Notes: generated by a model from the sequence alone, not told the origin. A stretch of DNA of 64,000 nt from Tigriopus japonicus (GCA_010645155.1 CM021316.1:1292612-1356611), one strand, 5' to 3'; positions 37,927 to 49,401 are shown, counted from the stretch's first letter. Numbers and translations are program-made.

Positions 37927-38689
37927 GTTATGAGTGAGTCACTCTGATGATAAGATTAGTCTTTTATTTTACTCTTGCTTCTCGATCCATCCACAGTGTG
38001 TCCTGAAATTGAGTGAGTCTTCTAGTCATTGGCTTTATATGAATCATATGAACCCACTTGGACTCAAATGAAAGACTAGTTTGTTTTGGGTTACGCTTTT
38101 AGCTCGAACTTGCCATTTTGTTTTCTATTTTATTCCACTAAATTGTTTTTCAGAACGGTCCATAGGATTCTGCGGAGCTAGGTAAGTGCAGAACTGGTTT
38201 TGAATCATGGTTGGGTCAATTACTTAAAACATGTAATTAATTACAATTACTTCATCGCAAAATGTAATTAATTACAATTTTATCGTCTGAAAATTTCATT
38301 GACTTCAATTACGAGTACATGTCCATAGTATGACAATTACATTTCTTCCGTCTCTTACACCGTTTTGCCTTTTCAAAACGATGAAAAATAAACAGATCTG
38401 CCATTTTTAAGTAGCGATGCACCAACTGGCAACTTATATTCCTTGAACGGTTAATATGACAGAGTGATCTACTAAAACCAAAAGCTTACAAACGGGCTTA
38501 AATATCAAAAGTAGCTATCACAAGGCATATTTTTCCTTTTCAGAAAACCCGAACTTTTTACATGTTTATCAAGTAAAACGATTTTTCAAAACTTTATTTT
38601 TGCACCTCATTCGTCTGCCCTTGGTTGTAAAAAGCTCTACCTCCTGACACAAAAGTCATCGTCAAAAGCTCTTAGAAATCCAAGTTTTA

Positions 38690-38855
38690 GGCCAATTAAA
38701 CGAGAAAAGACGAATGAAATTGCCCAATTAGATGAGAAAAGACGAATAAAATCCAAATTAAGCGAACAAAATTTGCAACGTATTAAAGTAAAAAAGACGA
38801 AAAAAGATGAAGAAAGGCGAATAAGTTTATTCGTCCAAAGTTCCTGTCCCTGGTG
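38690..38855. repeat. Dispersed A-rich repeat (GACGAAAAAAGACGAA type)
   Basis: CCAATTAAACGAGAAAAGACGAA, then variants of the same, ending TTCGTCCAAAGTTCCTGTCCCTGG. The copy at 46275-46440 ends TTCGTCTAAAGTTCTTGTCCCCAG, so the end is conserved between copies. A partial copy is at 45340-45450. This looks like the end region of a hAT-like element read outward as CAGGGACAGGAACTTTGGAC; I could not locate both ends of any copy. Confidence 0.55.
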
Positions 38856-40919
38856 ATAACTATACGTGACCCCTCTGTGATAAATCTAACGTAATTTATG
38901 TATGTTTTTGTCTACATGTTAATATCATTGCAAAATCTTCATTCAAAATTTTGGAACTCTAACAAAAAATATGAATACACCAATGTGTTTGCAAACAAAT
39001 GCTTTGAAATTTGAATATTTTTTTCAGTATTTGAGTGTAATTTAGATACCTTCTTAAACACTTTGATTGATGTGTTGAAAAAGTATTTAAATGTTTTGCT
39101 TTCAAAATTGAGTATTATTGGACGCTCTAGTCCGAATAGTATATTAGATATTTTCGGCCGCTCTAGTCATCAGATCAATGACTCTCAAAATGAGGCAAAA
39201 TTCTATTCAATTTAGCCTCATTTTTTGGCTCATGTGTTTTGTTGGCACAAAGGCATGTTGCAAGCATACTTCCATTTTTCACTTCAAGCATATTTTAAGC
39301 CTGTTAGAGCATTTCTTATCAAATTTTGGGTTAAACATCCATTTCAAGGAAGCTAACATTCATATGGTGTCATTTTACGTTCCTGAAAACGTTTAACAGG
39401 CTCAAAAATTGCTGTAATCAATTGATAAAGTGTGCTTCAATCATGCATCTCCAAATACAAAACATATGACCTATTGTCTCATTGATCTGAAGACCTTGGG
39501 TGTGCAAGCACACCAAGGAAGGCCACTTCACAGATTCCATGGACTTGGTCCATCCAACAATGAAGTTGGGATACAGTAAACAGTTGGTTGCCAGGTGCCA
39601 TTCCATACATTTTCCAATTTCCAAGTATCAAATTTGTCACCCTCTTCTTTGCATGAAATTATTTCAACTTTGTTCCTCAATCACTCTTTTTGCTTACATC
39701 ATTGCATAGCATACAGTCTAATGATTACACTCAAGTATTCATACAACAAAAAAGATGTTAAAAGCCATGCAAAAATATTTTTTGGAAACTTGCATTTTTG
39801 ATGGGACACACTGTATTCCCTTGCGAACCTTTCTTACGTGTAGCATTATTATTGGTCCTGATTGCTCTCTAGTAGAGAAGCTCATGAACCCCATTGCTTT
39901 TTGTCAACCTTGCTACTCATTGTTCTAGAACTCTCGTTTTTATTTTGACCACTTCTGTGGTTCTCTAAGCCTTTTCAGAGGGTCTTATCGCAAATCTTAC
40001 TTTACTTTTGAATAATATGACGGTGATTCTGTCAATAATGATAAACTTTTTCTAACGTTTTTCATTGCCTTTACACATTTCAGAGGATTGAGAAATGACG
40101 AATGACGCATGATGAAGAATGTCGCAGACAAAGACTCGGCTAAATCTAACTACGCAGTTTAATAAATACAACGTACGTGATTGAGATTGTCTATTTGATT
40201 GTTTAGTGATTTTATCAATGAGTTTTGTTTAAACAAGAGTAGATATTCCTGAAAGTTGGCACCAAAACCTTAATGGCTGGATTGGCTGACTAGGCCAGAG
40301 CCGGCTGGCTCAGGCATCGATTTATCCTCATTGTTAAAGATCCTTAAATTACTTCTTTCTAGAGACTCTACTTCTTTCATAGACATCACGATTACGACAG
40401 ACATGTTGCAAAACTTTGAAATCCATCCTGTAAACAACTTCACAACTATTCTGACTTTAAGCGATAAGATTATTGTTAAGGTTGTGTCTCTCCTATTGCT
40501 TCAGTAGTAATTTATATCTATGTATACACTCTTATCTCAACTGGATAAATAACTATTCATAGTTAAAAATAACTAGTCCACCATCTCTCAATGCTACATG
40601 AATCGAGATTCCGCCAAAAAATCAGATTTAAAATGACAATTTCATTCTGGAGGTACACACACATTAAAAAGAAACGGAAAATCGCAAACAGAACCAGTTT
40701 GTATAGCCCTAGGTCAATAAATATACAAAAATTCAATCTAGAACTTGGCTTAATAGCCTTAATACTTTCATGCCGACTCATCACCAAAATCGCGCTGTTC
40801 TACGGTAAAGCTGACTTGCTTAGTATGATGTGTATGAATATTAGTGGACCAATCAGAACTCAAAAATCTTTGGACAAACATTAAGCCAAGGGGGGCTAAA
40901 AGCCTTTTTGGATGTGGAA

Positions 40920-41070
40920 CGTTCAATATTTGTGGGCCTCAGGCCCTGTCAGTGTGAAATTTTGGGTCTTCAGATTCTTTATGTTCTCTTTGGTGGGCCT
41001 CGATTGCATCAAATCGAATCTGGTGGGCCTCAACACAAAAGTTGTTGCCGACCCTATTCTAAAGAGCTAT
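40920..41070 (-). repeat. Dispersed repeat with hAT-like end (GGCCCACCA type)
   Basis: Read on the minus strand, GGTCGGCAACAACTTTTG then GAGGCCCACCAGATTCGATTT. Similar sequence occurs at about 42590-42640 (plus strand, CGGCAACCATTTTCGGGACA then GGCCCACCAATTTC) and at about 49995-50065 (minus). GGTCGGCAACC followed by GGGCCAC is a common hAT terminal pattern. Boundaries are uncertain. Confidence 0.5.
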
Positions 41071-41634
41071 GTAGTGCCAAAGATAACACATATCATTCCA
41101 TGGTGGTTCGGTCGAACAAGAAATAATTAGGGCCCGGAAAAATATTTGCAAAAGTGATAAAATCGGTTTTGGAGGCACATTTGACGCTTTTCTGATTCAA
41201 TGTTACAATTTCAATTTGTCCCAATAGATGGTACACCTTTCTCCGTTTATTTTAGGAGTTGTGGGGGTGGATATTTGATTTTGGGTCAAATGTCATTTTG
41301 CAGACATTCCGGCATATTTGGTTCGTTTTGGGCGAGCCTTTTTGTACATTGACCCTTCATTTAATTTCCTCAACTTCTTTGTAACATTTTCTTCTGGCCT
41401 AATTATTCTGAGGAACAGCCAAAATCTCTAATAAATGAGCAAATATTATTAGAAATATTTATCTTTTAAGAAATTTAGTTCCCCGCCCCATTAATAAGTT
41501 ATGAAAGGTTTAAATCAACCAAATGGAATAGAAAACCCACTGGAATTTATTTCTCTTACATCAAGCACACAAAAAGACGGAATGATGTATTTTTTGCTAA
41601 CTTTATTGACATTTTCTAGAGATTAGATCACGGA

Positions 41635-43843
41635 TCATAAAGCATCCATGAAGAGAGTCAAATTCTTCCTCAGGATATGTATGGGTTGATAACAATGTTG
41701 GCAATGTTGATTAAAATTAGAAATATCAGCTTGTGTAAATACTTGTTCAAAATTGGCAAACAAATGAGAGTAGATCACGGGGCCGTAAATTTTAGCAGAA
41801 TTAAATGCCAAAATATCGGGTCCAGTAGGCACGCTAATGAGCACCTTTCCACCATCCCTCAGGACACACCAAACTCGAGCCATGGTAATAAGATCACCAT
41901 AAGGATTCAATCCATCGCCATAACGTCCAAGACCGCTATGTTCAAATGAAGAGAAGCTCATCATGGCATCAAATTGGTCCAAGGTCCCATTCAGAAATTT
42001 TGAGGCGAAATCTTTGGGTACAATGGTTTCGATTTGAGGGTGTTGGGATTCAATGTGAACATATTCTAGAGTGGTGATCCGTTTGGCACCCGCTTCTAAT
42101 GCAATTGCTTCCAACCAAGGAGACTGAGATCCGATGATGAGAACGTGTTGGTTCGTGATGTTCATGTGTTGACTTAAATGTTTTTGAATATTTTTCACCT
42201 CGCCAAATCCATAACTGCCAGTCAGTTTATTATCTTGGAGTTGTGATCTAAATTTGTCGACTTTTTCTTGAGTCCAAACCAGAGTATGGCGTTTTCCTTT
42301 GGAATCATCTCGAAACGTGGGCCTGATCTTGACTCGGTTCTGGTACGTGAATGCATCCAGTAAGAAATCTGGAATCTAGCCAAAAGAAATTTGTAAGCAA
42401 GGTAACAATACCATAAGTCCCAGCTCTCAGACTGAGCCAAGTTAAGTTTTTAAGTTTACTTGCACTCTTTTCCCTTACATTCTTTCTCATCTTTAGTATT
42501 ATTGAATTTCCTTAAATTTTCTGTAATTGCGAGTACCTCACAATATAAAATGCAATATGTAAAAATCATAATTGATAATATTGCTATAGAACAGGATTCG
42601 GCAACCATTTTCGGGACAAGGCCCACCAATTTCAAATACATGTTGAAGAGGATTCAACATCAGAATTTGCGATTTCAGTGATTGCGAGAGACGAAATTGC
42701 TCATTCAATTGCTTTGCTTGTAAAGGAGCAATGCATGACAAATAATGTTGCCTGGCACCCTTGATGCCAAATTGATTATATGTGTTCAAAACAAATCTCT
42801 ATTGACAATTCTCCGTTAGCCCTCTTGTCAAAGTTACGCATTTTGGCCAGAATGTGCTTTAATGCCACTTTTTGTTAAAAAAAACAAAATTTTTAATAGC
42901 AATAATTCTTCCTGGTACAGGGAAATAATGCCGTCAGGAGAAATAGTTCACATGTGGCATTAAGAATCACCATCTGGCAACTATATCTAAATCTGACCAC
43001 ATGGGGCGGGCACTAAGATCAATCAGTTCAAGCTGACGTTTTGCTGATGCGATCAGACCCCAATTTGCATTCTGGTTGGGGTTCTTACCACCATCCAAAA
43101 GTGAGCAGATCAAGATTCAAAATTCGTTTTTGGACCCATTCAGATGGCATCTATTTGATATTACATATCTGTTATATTATATTATCATATATTATATATT
43201 CTGTGCTTCTGAGATACTCCGACAACTCAAGTTGCTGTTCCTTTTTTTGCCTTTTGATTTAGATCAAATCTTTACTAGTGGACATACACGAACTTGATTT
43301 ATTTTGCAAATACAAAGCCTAAAAATTTGTTCGCCTCACCCGGTATTCGAAACTCATCATACCTTCTTTGGAGGACTCTGAAAGAAGGTGTATCCATCCA
43401 TCTCATCGGTGCTAAATAATTGAGAGCACTGGAACTTTTTGGCCACAATATCGTAATAGTAGTGACCAATCACCCTTGTCTGATTCTGATTGGTTTGGCA
43501 CACCTCTCCACATTGTTCGACAACTTTTTCCATTCTGGCTTTTAATTGGCGCATTGCTATTCCAAAGGGCATTTATATGTATCAAGTTATTTTGTATTTA
43601 ATCATCCCAATATTACGACTTACGTGATTCTGTCGACTTATTTAAGGTAGATTCTGGGTTTGGGGCGATCTTTGGTTTATCGGTTTTTGGCAGAATTGCC
43701 GGTTTTGTCGATTTTTGAACCAAAACGCTGGTTTTAACGTCAGCCACATTTACCTCCCACAATAGGGTTTTTGGAATGAATAGCCAAACCAAACAACCAA
43801 ACACAAGACAGGTGATCCAGATTCTGCTCCATTTCGCCGTCAT
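41635..43843 (-). CDS. DUF268-family protein, copy A (type II membrane, methyltransferase-like)
   Basis: Three exons: 43843-43624, 43556-43363, 42375-41635, phase-consistent, 384 residues. Residues about 10-27 form a signal-anchor segment (IWITCLVFGCLVWLFIP) after a short basic cytoplasmic end, suggesting a Golgi or ER type II protein. The C-terminal domain resembles DUF268 proteins known from nematodes and other lineages, with a Rossmann-like start (VLIIGSQSPWLEAIALEAGA), an acidic strand end (TLEY), FSSFEHSGLGRYGD, and GDLITMARVWCVLRDGGKV, as in class I methyltransferases. Substrate unknown. It is head-to-head with copy B (46985-49401). The last about 187 residues differ at only seven positions between copies, while earlier exons have diverged far more. 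Intron 2 contains a GGCCCACCA repeat. Confidence 0.85.
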
Positions 43844-45066
43844 TTTGTGATTGATCCAATGAAGGAACAAATCAATATTGAAGATGCTTCTTGGTCGATT
43901 TCTCCAACAAGGATGTCCACTTATCACCTATCTACAAGAAAGAATTCAGAAGTTGAAGAAACCAATTTGGATACACGTTTAGTTAACAGTGCATCAAACA
44001 ACAATGGCAAGAGTTGTTTTAAAAGTGAAACATGGGTCGTTAAAATATGTTGATCTCAGTTTTTTTGCGCTATGCAAGTTCACATTATCATGGTTTTATT
44101 TCTGTCTTGGCAAGGTAAGTCCAATAGGATTCTCCCAAGAATGAGATCCATTCCAAAGTAAATAAAAATAGAGCACTAGGATGTTAACAGAACCTTGATA
44201 AATGCCACAATATCTCTTTTTTTCTATCGAGTGTGTTTTTCGCATGTGGTATGGTAAAATATTTCATCAAAAAATTGAAGCTCGGATAAAGTTGCTACAC
44301 TTGAGCCAAATGTTAGTGTAGAGGGCCACTCTACACTTTGCTTAATAACTACCCTACATTTTTTCACTAAACCATCTAGATTTTTTTACGAATGCAACCT
44401 AAAATTTCATCATTATTTTCGTAACAAAGCAAAAGATAAAAAAAACTCATTTAAACGCATCCAAAATTGAACATCTGCCTGATTTTATATTTAGAAAGAG
44501 GATTTTGAAGCTTAAGCTACTCAAGGAAAGACTTTATGGTACAGAAAAAGGAAAAAGACTTTGTATATATAGTTTCGGGGAAAAGGATTTCTCATTAATT
44601 GTGTAAACATTTGGAAGATCGTTCAATTTTGTCAATCAGCTCATTCAAAGTCATAATAATGACATAATATTTAAATAAATTAATACTTCAACTCAAAAAT
44701 ATTTCCACCCTTACTTAGTGATTTGTTTGTGATGAGGGAAAACACAGTTTACGACACTTGTCTTTTAATTGATTTTTCATGATATTTCAACAAAATCCAT
44801 TTTCGGACTAATCATATTTAATTTCTATTAACTACTTTTTTAACTCAGCGTTCCACATTTGACAACACGAGGTGAACTCGGTAATGCTTTAGACAAGATT
44901 AAACGTCTCTCTTGGCGTTGAGAGATACCAATGCTAAAAGATGGTTTAATCGGATTTAATGTTTGCAGATTTCTTATTAACGCTTCGAGGCATGAAATTC
45001 CCGTTGAAATAAGTTAAACATTGTGGTTGCAACCCACAATCAACATTTATTCGAAATTCGATCTAC

Positions 45067-45290
45067 CTACGAGTTACTGTTAGCAGCTCTGTGCAACCCT
45101 TGAATAGTGGGTTGATCAGGAATAGTATTTAAAAATTTGTCCAATCCTGTATTAAATGGTGTTAGAGGATCACCTCCTACATATGCCCGACAAAGCCTGA
45201 TAGGCAGGGTTAGGAAAAATATTTTGTCAATAAGGGGCCAGTATTCATTTTTGATCTTAAACTTGGCCACACCCACTTTTCTAAAGGTAT
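45067..45290 (-). pseudogene. LINE reverse-transcriptase ORF C-terminal fragment (minus)
   Basis: The frame ends with LPIRLCRAYVGGDPLTPFNT...LDKFLNTIPDQP...AANSNS then stop. This pattern (hydrophobic basic segment, then FK.GLD.FL...DQP, then an A/S-N-S end) is typical of the extreme C-terminus of jockey/CR1-like non-LTR retrotransposon polymerases. No RT motifs lie upstream, so it is 5'-truncated. It lies opposite a related fragment at 45494. Confidence 0.65.
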
Positions 45291-45339
45291 AACTCTCAAG
45301 CTTACTGGCTTTTCAGTAATGGCCGTAGTAAAAAAAACC

Positions 45340-45450
45340 CAATTGGACGTACAAAAGAGAATAAAACTACCCAATTGGACGAAAACCCCTATAAAAATCC
45401 GCATTAGACGAAAAAATGACTAAAAAGATACAAAATCAAATCAAGTTGCC
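45340..45450. repeat. Dispersed A-rich repeat, partial copy
   Basis: CCAATTGGACGTACAAAAGAG and CCAATTGGACGAAAACCCC followed by GCATTAGACGAAAAAATGAC resemble the GACGAAAAAAGACG repeats at 38690 and 46275. It lacks their conserved CTTGTCCC end. Confidence 0.4.
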
Positions 45451-45493
45451 CGTAGGGAAAAATAATTGCCATTAAAAAACGAATACTCCTTCA

Positions 45494-45750
45494 GTGTTCA
45501 ATTTGTTGCCCATTAGTCTTCGTCGGGAATATGTAGGAGCTGATCCTCTAACAGCATTTAAGGCAGGATTGGACAATTTTTTGAATACTATTCTTGACCA
45601 ACCCACTATTCAAGGATTGTACAGATCTGCCAACAGTAACTCATTGGCAGATCAAATTTCATATAAGCGGTAATTTTACAAACTTTATTAATCATTAACT
45701 CTCTTTACAGGGAATCCCATTCCTTGTAGCGGTAATTAAAAATCCGCAAC
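45494..45750 (+). pseudogene. LINE 3' end: ORF C-terminus plus 3' tail
   Basis: Encodes LPISLRREYVGADPLTAFKA, then LDNFLNTILDQPTIQGLYRS and NSNSLADQIS, then stop near 45673. It is clearly related to the inverted fragment at 45067-45290. Directly after the stop comes TTAATCATTAACTCTCTTTACAGGGAATCCCATTCC and TTGTAGCGGTAATTAAAAATCC, the same tail seen on the SINE at 27575 and at 36705. This ties the tail to the LINE. 5'-truncated, no RT domain present. Confidence 0.7.
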
Positions 45751-46147
45751 CCACCCAAAAAATAACTAAAACGGCTGATTTTGACATGGAAAAAGCCTGC
45801 CCATTTTGTGCGAATCCGGCAAAATATAGAAAATTAAAAAAAGAGATACCAAATGAACAAGAAATCGTCTGTAGCACATGTACATTGAAAACCCAAGTGT
45901 TCAACAAATTTGCCCCTTTTTAAGTAACACTTTAGTAGAGCCATAGAATAAAAACAGATTTGCCGACAAGTTAATTGTTCTAATAGTCAGACAATTCAAC
46001 ACAATAGAGACCTTTTCCTTCTGTGTTCGTCAGGCAACTCTACAAATGGATTTGTTCCTGTTGATCATATTTTGTTTGCACCAAAACAAAACTGACAATC
46101 GACCCATTACTTTGTTCCAAGTTTTGGTTTTAAACTACTTTTAAGTT

Positions 46148-46273
46148 GAAAATTTGCAAATAGCCCTTTAAAGAACTTAAAATTCAAGATAAGTCCTAAT
46201 TTTGGCCAATTTGAAAATTTGCAAATAGCCCTTTAAAGAACTTAAAATTCAAGATAAGTCCTAATTTTGGCCA
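46148..46273 (+). repeat. 63-bp tandem duplication
   Basis: The block starting TTGAAAATTTGCAAATAGCC at 46148 repeats at 46211 with essentially no differences, so the duplication is recent. It abuts the A-rich repeat that follows. Confidence 0.9.
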
Positions 46274-46274
46274 A

Positions 46275-46440
46275 TTAGACGAAAAAAGACAAACAAAGTT
46301 GCTCGAATAGACGAAAAGAGACTTGAGAAGCCAAATTAGACAAAAAAACTTTTCTCGCCAAAGAAAGGTAAAAAAAGACGAGAAAAGGCGAAAAAAATAC
46401 AAAAAAGTTCTTTCGTCTAAAGTTCTTGTCCCCAGCCAAA
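46275..46440. repeat. Dispersed A-rich repeat (GACGAAAAAAGAC type)
   Basis: CAATTAGACGAAAAAAGAC and many variants, ending TTCGTCTAAAGTTCTTGTCC CCAG. This conserved end is shared with 38690-38855. No coding potential. Confidence 0.55.
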
Positions 46441-46984
46441 AACATCGGTCACTAAAGAATTTCTTTTTCCCTTTTATTCAGGTTTATTTATTTATTCATT
46501 TATTGGTTGCACACCGAAAAGGTGTTTAATTTTTATATCGAGGGTTCAAACTTAGAAATAAGTTTGTAGGTGTGAAATGAGAATGTGGTGCCTGTCACAC
46601 TAATTTCCACAAGAAAGAAAGTTTCCAAAGTTTGCAAAATACAAAACTTGGATGATAAATGGAAAACGTGTAACTCATCAGGGGTGAAGGTCATCGAAAC
46701 TACCTTGCAAAGATAAACATTAACCCTGATAACTTCGACTAGCATTGAGCAAAAAGTCATTATAGTTTTATGACCTGTTTGCCGACGTAAAACATATTTT
46801 GCATCTGCTGCTGCTGCTATGTGCAACACTGCAGTGTTCATAAAAATGTATCCAATTTAATTTCTTCATGAATCGAGCAATACCTTTGTACGTAAATGAT
46901 CCAATATGAAATTTTTAAAACAGCTACATGCGTGCAAACTTTTTTCACCTCCCACTTTTCCCTACCACAAATATTCATAGAATA

Positions 46985-49401
46985 ATGGCAAAGTGGAGCA
47001 AAATAAGGATCGTCTGTCTTGGTTTTGGTTGTTTGGTTTGTCTTTTCATTCCAAAAACGTATTTTTGGGAGTCAAAAGTGATAAATGTTCAAAACAGGGC
47101 TTTGGTTCAAACGCCATCAACACCAGAAAATCGGCCAATAACTCATAAACAACCAATCATCTCAAAACCTATTGCTAGTATGAGAATATCGGCGGAATCA
47201 CGTGAGTTGCAATCTTGATTATTTTGTCTACCAAATTGATAAATACCCCTTTAAGGCTCTTTTGAATAGCTTTGCGACAATTAAAAGCCAGAATGGCAAG
47301 AATTAGTCATTCAACTTTAAATCATGATTTGTTTACCCCGCGAGGTGTCGTTTTGATCACTTGAGAATGTGACGACTTTGCCTCCATGAAATACATTTTA
47401 CTTATTTGATAAGTGTTGAACACAATGAAATGAACGTATTCAAATCAGTGCTACAAACTTTTTGGAGAAACTGAAACAAAATAGAAATTGTTCGTTCATG
47501 CTACTTTCTCAAAACATAATCGTTCCTCCATTTGACTTTTTTCAAAAATCTCCATCAAAGAACGCTCGCTCGAACGCATGCCCGCGCAAACACGGTCGCT
47601 TTCAAAGTGACGCTTTTTTTACTCGAATTTCAGGTGGCTCCCTCTGAGAAGTACATTTTGCTCACTCTCGACTGAAGAGAGCAGCTCCCCCTATAATCAC
47701 AGCAGAACCTTGAACTATTTTAGAGGGATTGAAGTATTGTTGAGCAATGTGGAGAGGTCTGTCAAACCAATCAGAACCAGACAAGGGTGATTGGTCACAA
47801 GTATTATGATATTGTGGCCAAAAAGTTCCAGTGCTCCCAATTATTTAGCAGCGATGAGATGGATGGATACACCGTGTTCCCAAATCCTCCAAGAAGGGTA
47901 AGATGAGTCTCTCTTTGATATTTATTTCTAAATTGAACTTTGGATGCTAAATGTTGTTTTACTCATAATTAGGGACGGGCAAAAATTGTAATAAGATTTT
48001 TGGTATCATAAACCAGGGATAACCTATATAATAGTATAAATACTCAGGGGTTCCTGCATAAACCCATTTCTTTGCCTTTTTCGCCTTTATTTGCACGATT
48101 TTTTACGGATTCGGCCTAAAATGAACAAATTGTTGAGAGTTTGCTATTTCCTCTTTGAAAATGTTTACCTTTGGAAGATTTTTTCAAATTTGAAAACTAA
48201 ATCTGATTTTTCGGCTCTCACGTAGGCTACCGTTGTATTGATTACTACTACTTCAATATCTAAATTTTCCTCTTCAAGATTGAAAAATAACAAGCAGATG
48301 ACAAGAGAGTATCTGAAGCTTTTGTTTCAAAAATCTCAGGTTTTTTGAAATTTTATTTGAGCTTTTTTGTTTTTTTATTTGCGCTTTTGACCTTTTTTTC
48401 CACTTTATTTTACGATTTTGGGCTGATTTTTGTGCAACTTTTGGTAACCAAAAGCTTCTTTTGATTTGTACTTTTTGCCCGTCCCTACTCATCATGCTTT
48501 ACATTATGAAACAATCTGTTCAGTTAAAGCTATCTTGATTGTTAAAAATACCTTTGAGCAATTGACTGCAAATTGATAACAAGAAAAACGCTCACTGAAG
48601 ATTGTTAAACGACATTCCAAAGTTCTTTTTTTGCTTTTTCAAGTCAGTATATTTTTTGCCCAGATTCCAGATTTCTTACGGGATGCATTCACGTACCAAA
48701 ACAGAGTCAAGATCAGGCCCTCATTTCGCAATTCAAAAGGAAAAGGTCACATTTTGGTTTGGACACGAGAAATGCTCACCGAATTGAGGTCACAGCTCAA
48801 AGATAATAAATTGCCAGGCACTTACGGAAACGTCGAGGTGAAAAATATTCAAAAACATTTAGGTCAACACATGAACATCACGAACCAACACGTTCTCATC
48901 ATCGGATCTCAGTCTCCTTGGTTGGAAGCAATTGCTTTGGAAGCGGGTGCCAAACGGATCACCACTCTAGAATATGTTCCCATTGAATCCCAACACCCCC
49001 AAATCGAAACCATTGTTCCCAAAGATTTCGCCTCAAAATTTCTGAATGGGACCTTGGACCAATTTGATGCCATGATGAGCTTCTCCTCATTTGAACATAG
49101 CGGTCTTGGGCGTTATGGCGATGGCTTAAATCCGTATGGTGATCTCATTACCATGGCTCGAGTTTGGTGTGTCTTGAGGGATGGTGGAAAGGTGCTCATT
49201 GGTGTTCCAACTGGACCTGATATTTTGGCATTTAATTCTGATAAAATTTACGGCCCCGTGATCTACTCTCATTTGTTTGCCAATTTTGAACAAGTATTCA
49301 CACATGCTAATATATCAAATTTTAATCAACATTGCCAACATTGTTATCAACCCATTCATATCCTGAGGAAGAATTTGACTCTTTTCATGGAGGCTTTATG
49401 A
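46985..49401 (+). CDS. DUF268-family protein, copy B (exon 2 interrupted)
   Basis: Exon 1 is 46985-47201 (donor GTGAGT) and the last exon is 48664-49401, both matching copy A. Exon 2 is split: 47270-47295 matches the start of copy A exon 2, but after AGA ATG about 450 bp of unrelated DNA intervene before homology resumes at about 47745-47897. The simple reading is broken (in-frame TGA before the second part). However, an intron with donor ATG|GCAAGA (GC type) and acceptor TTGAG|CAA restores phase, giving 377 residues and losing about five residues (EKVVE of copy A). So this is either a gene with a newly gained GC-AG intron or a pseudogene. The C-terminal domain is intact and nearly identical to copy A; the N-terminal anchor (IVCLGFGCLVCLFIP) is kept. 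A hAT MITE sits in the last intron. Confidence 0.7.
47970..48487. mobile_element. hAT-type MITE, 518 bp
   Basis: Begins TAGGGACGGGCAAAAATTG and ends CTTTTTGCCCGTCCCTA, matching inverted repeats of about 16 bp. The flanks are CTCATAAT (47962-47969) and CTCATCAT (48488-48495), an 8-bp target duplication with one change. It lies in the last intron of DUF268 copy B and is absent from the matching intron of copy A. No coding. Confidence 0.8.

Larger units (their letters stand above)
37935..41634. other. Intergenic, repeat-rich, no gene recognised
   Basis: Holds an A-rich GACGAAAAAAGACG repeat (38690-38855), a GTGGGCC repeat (40920-41070) and a MITE end at 41129. CACAGTGTGTCC at 37996 and GGGACACACTGTA at 39800 could be the two ends of a decayed mariner-like element, but the inner match is poor. 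Remaining frames are short. Confidence 0.45.
43844..46984. other. Intergenic between the two DUF268 genes
   Basis: This shared 5' region of about 3.1 kb carries two inverted LINE fragments, A-rich repeats and a 63-bp tandem duplication (listed separately). The promoters of both genes should lie at its edges; no clear core-promoter motif was identified. Confidence 0.5.

Noticed and set aside
37996..39812. CACAGTGTGTCC and GGGACACACTGTA as ends of one mariner element
   Set aside because: The matching ends are about 11 bp only, the sequences diverge just inside, and no TA pair or transposase is convincing.
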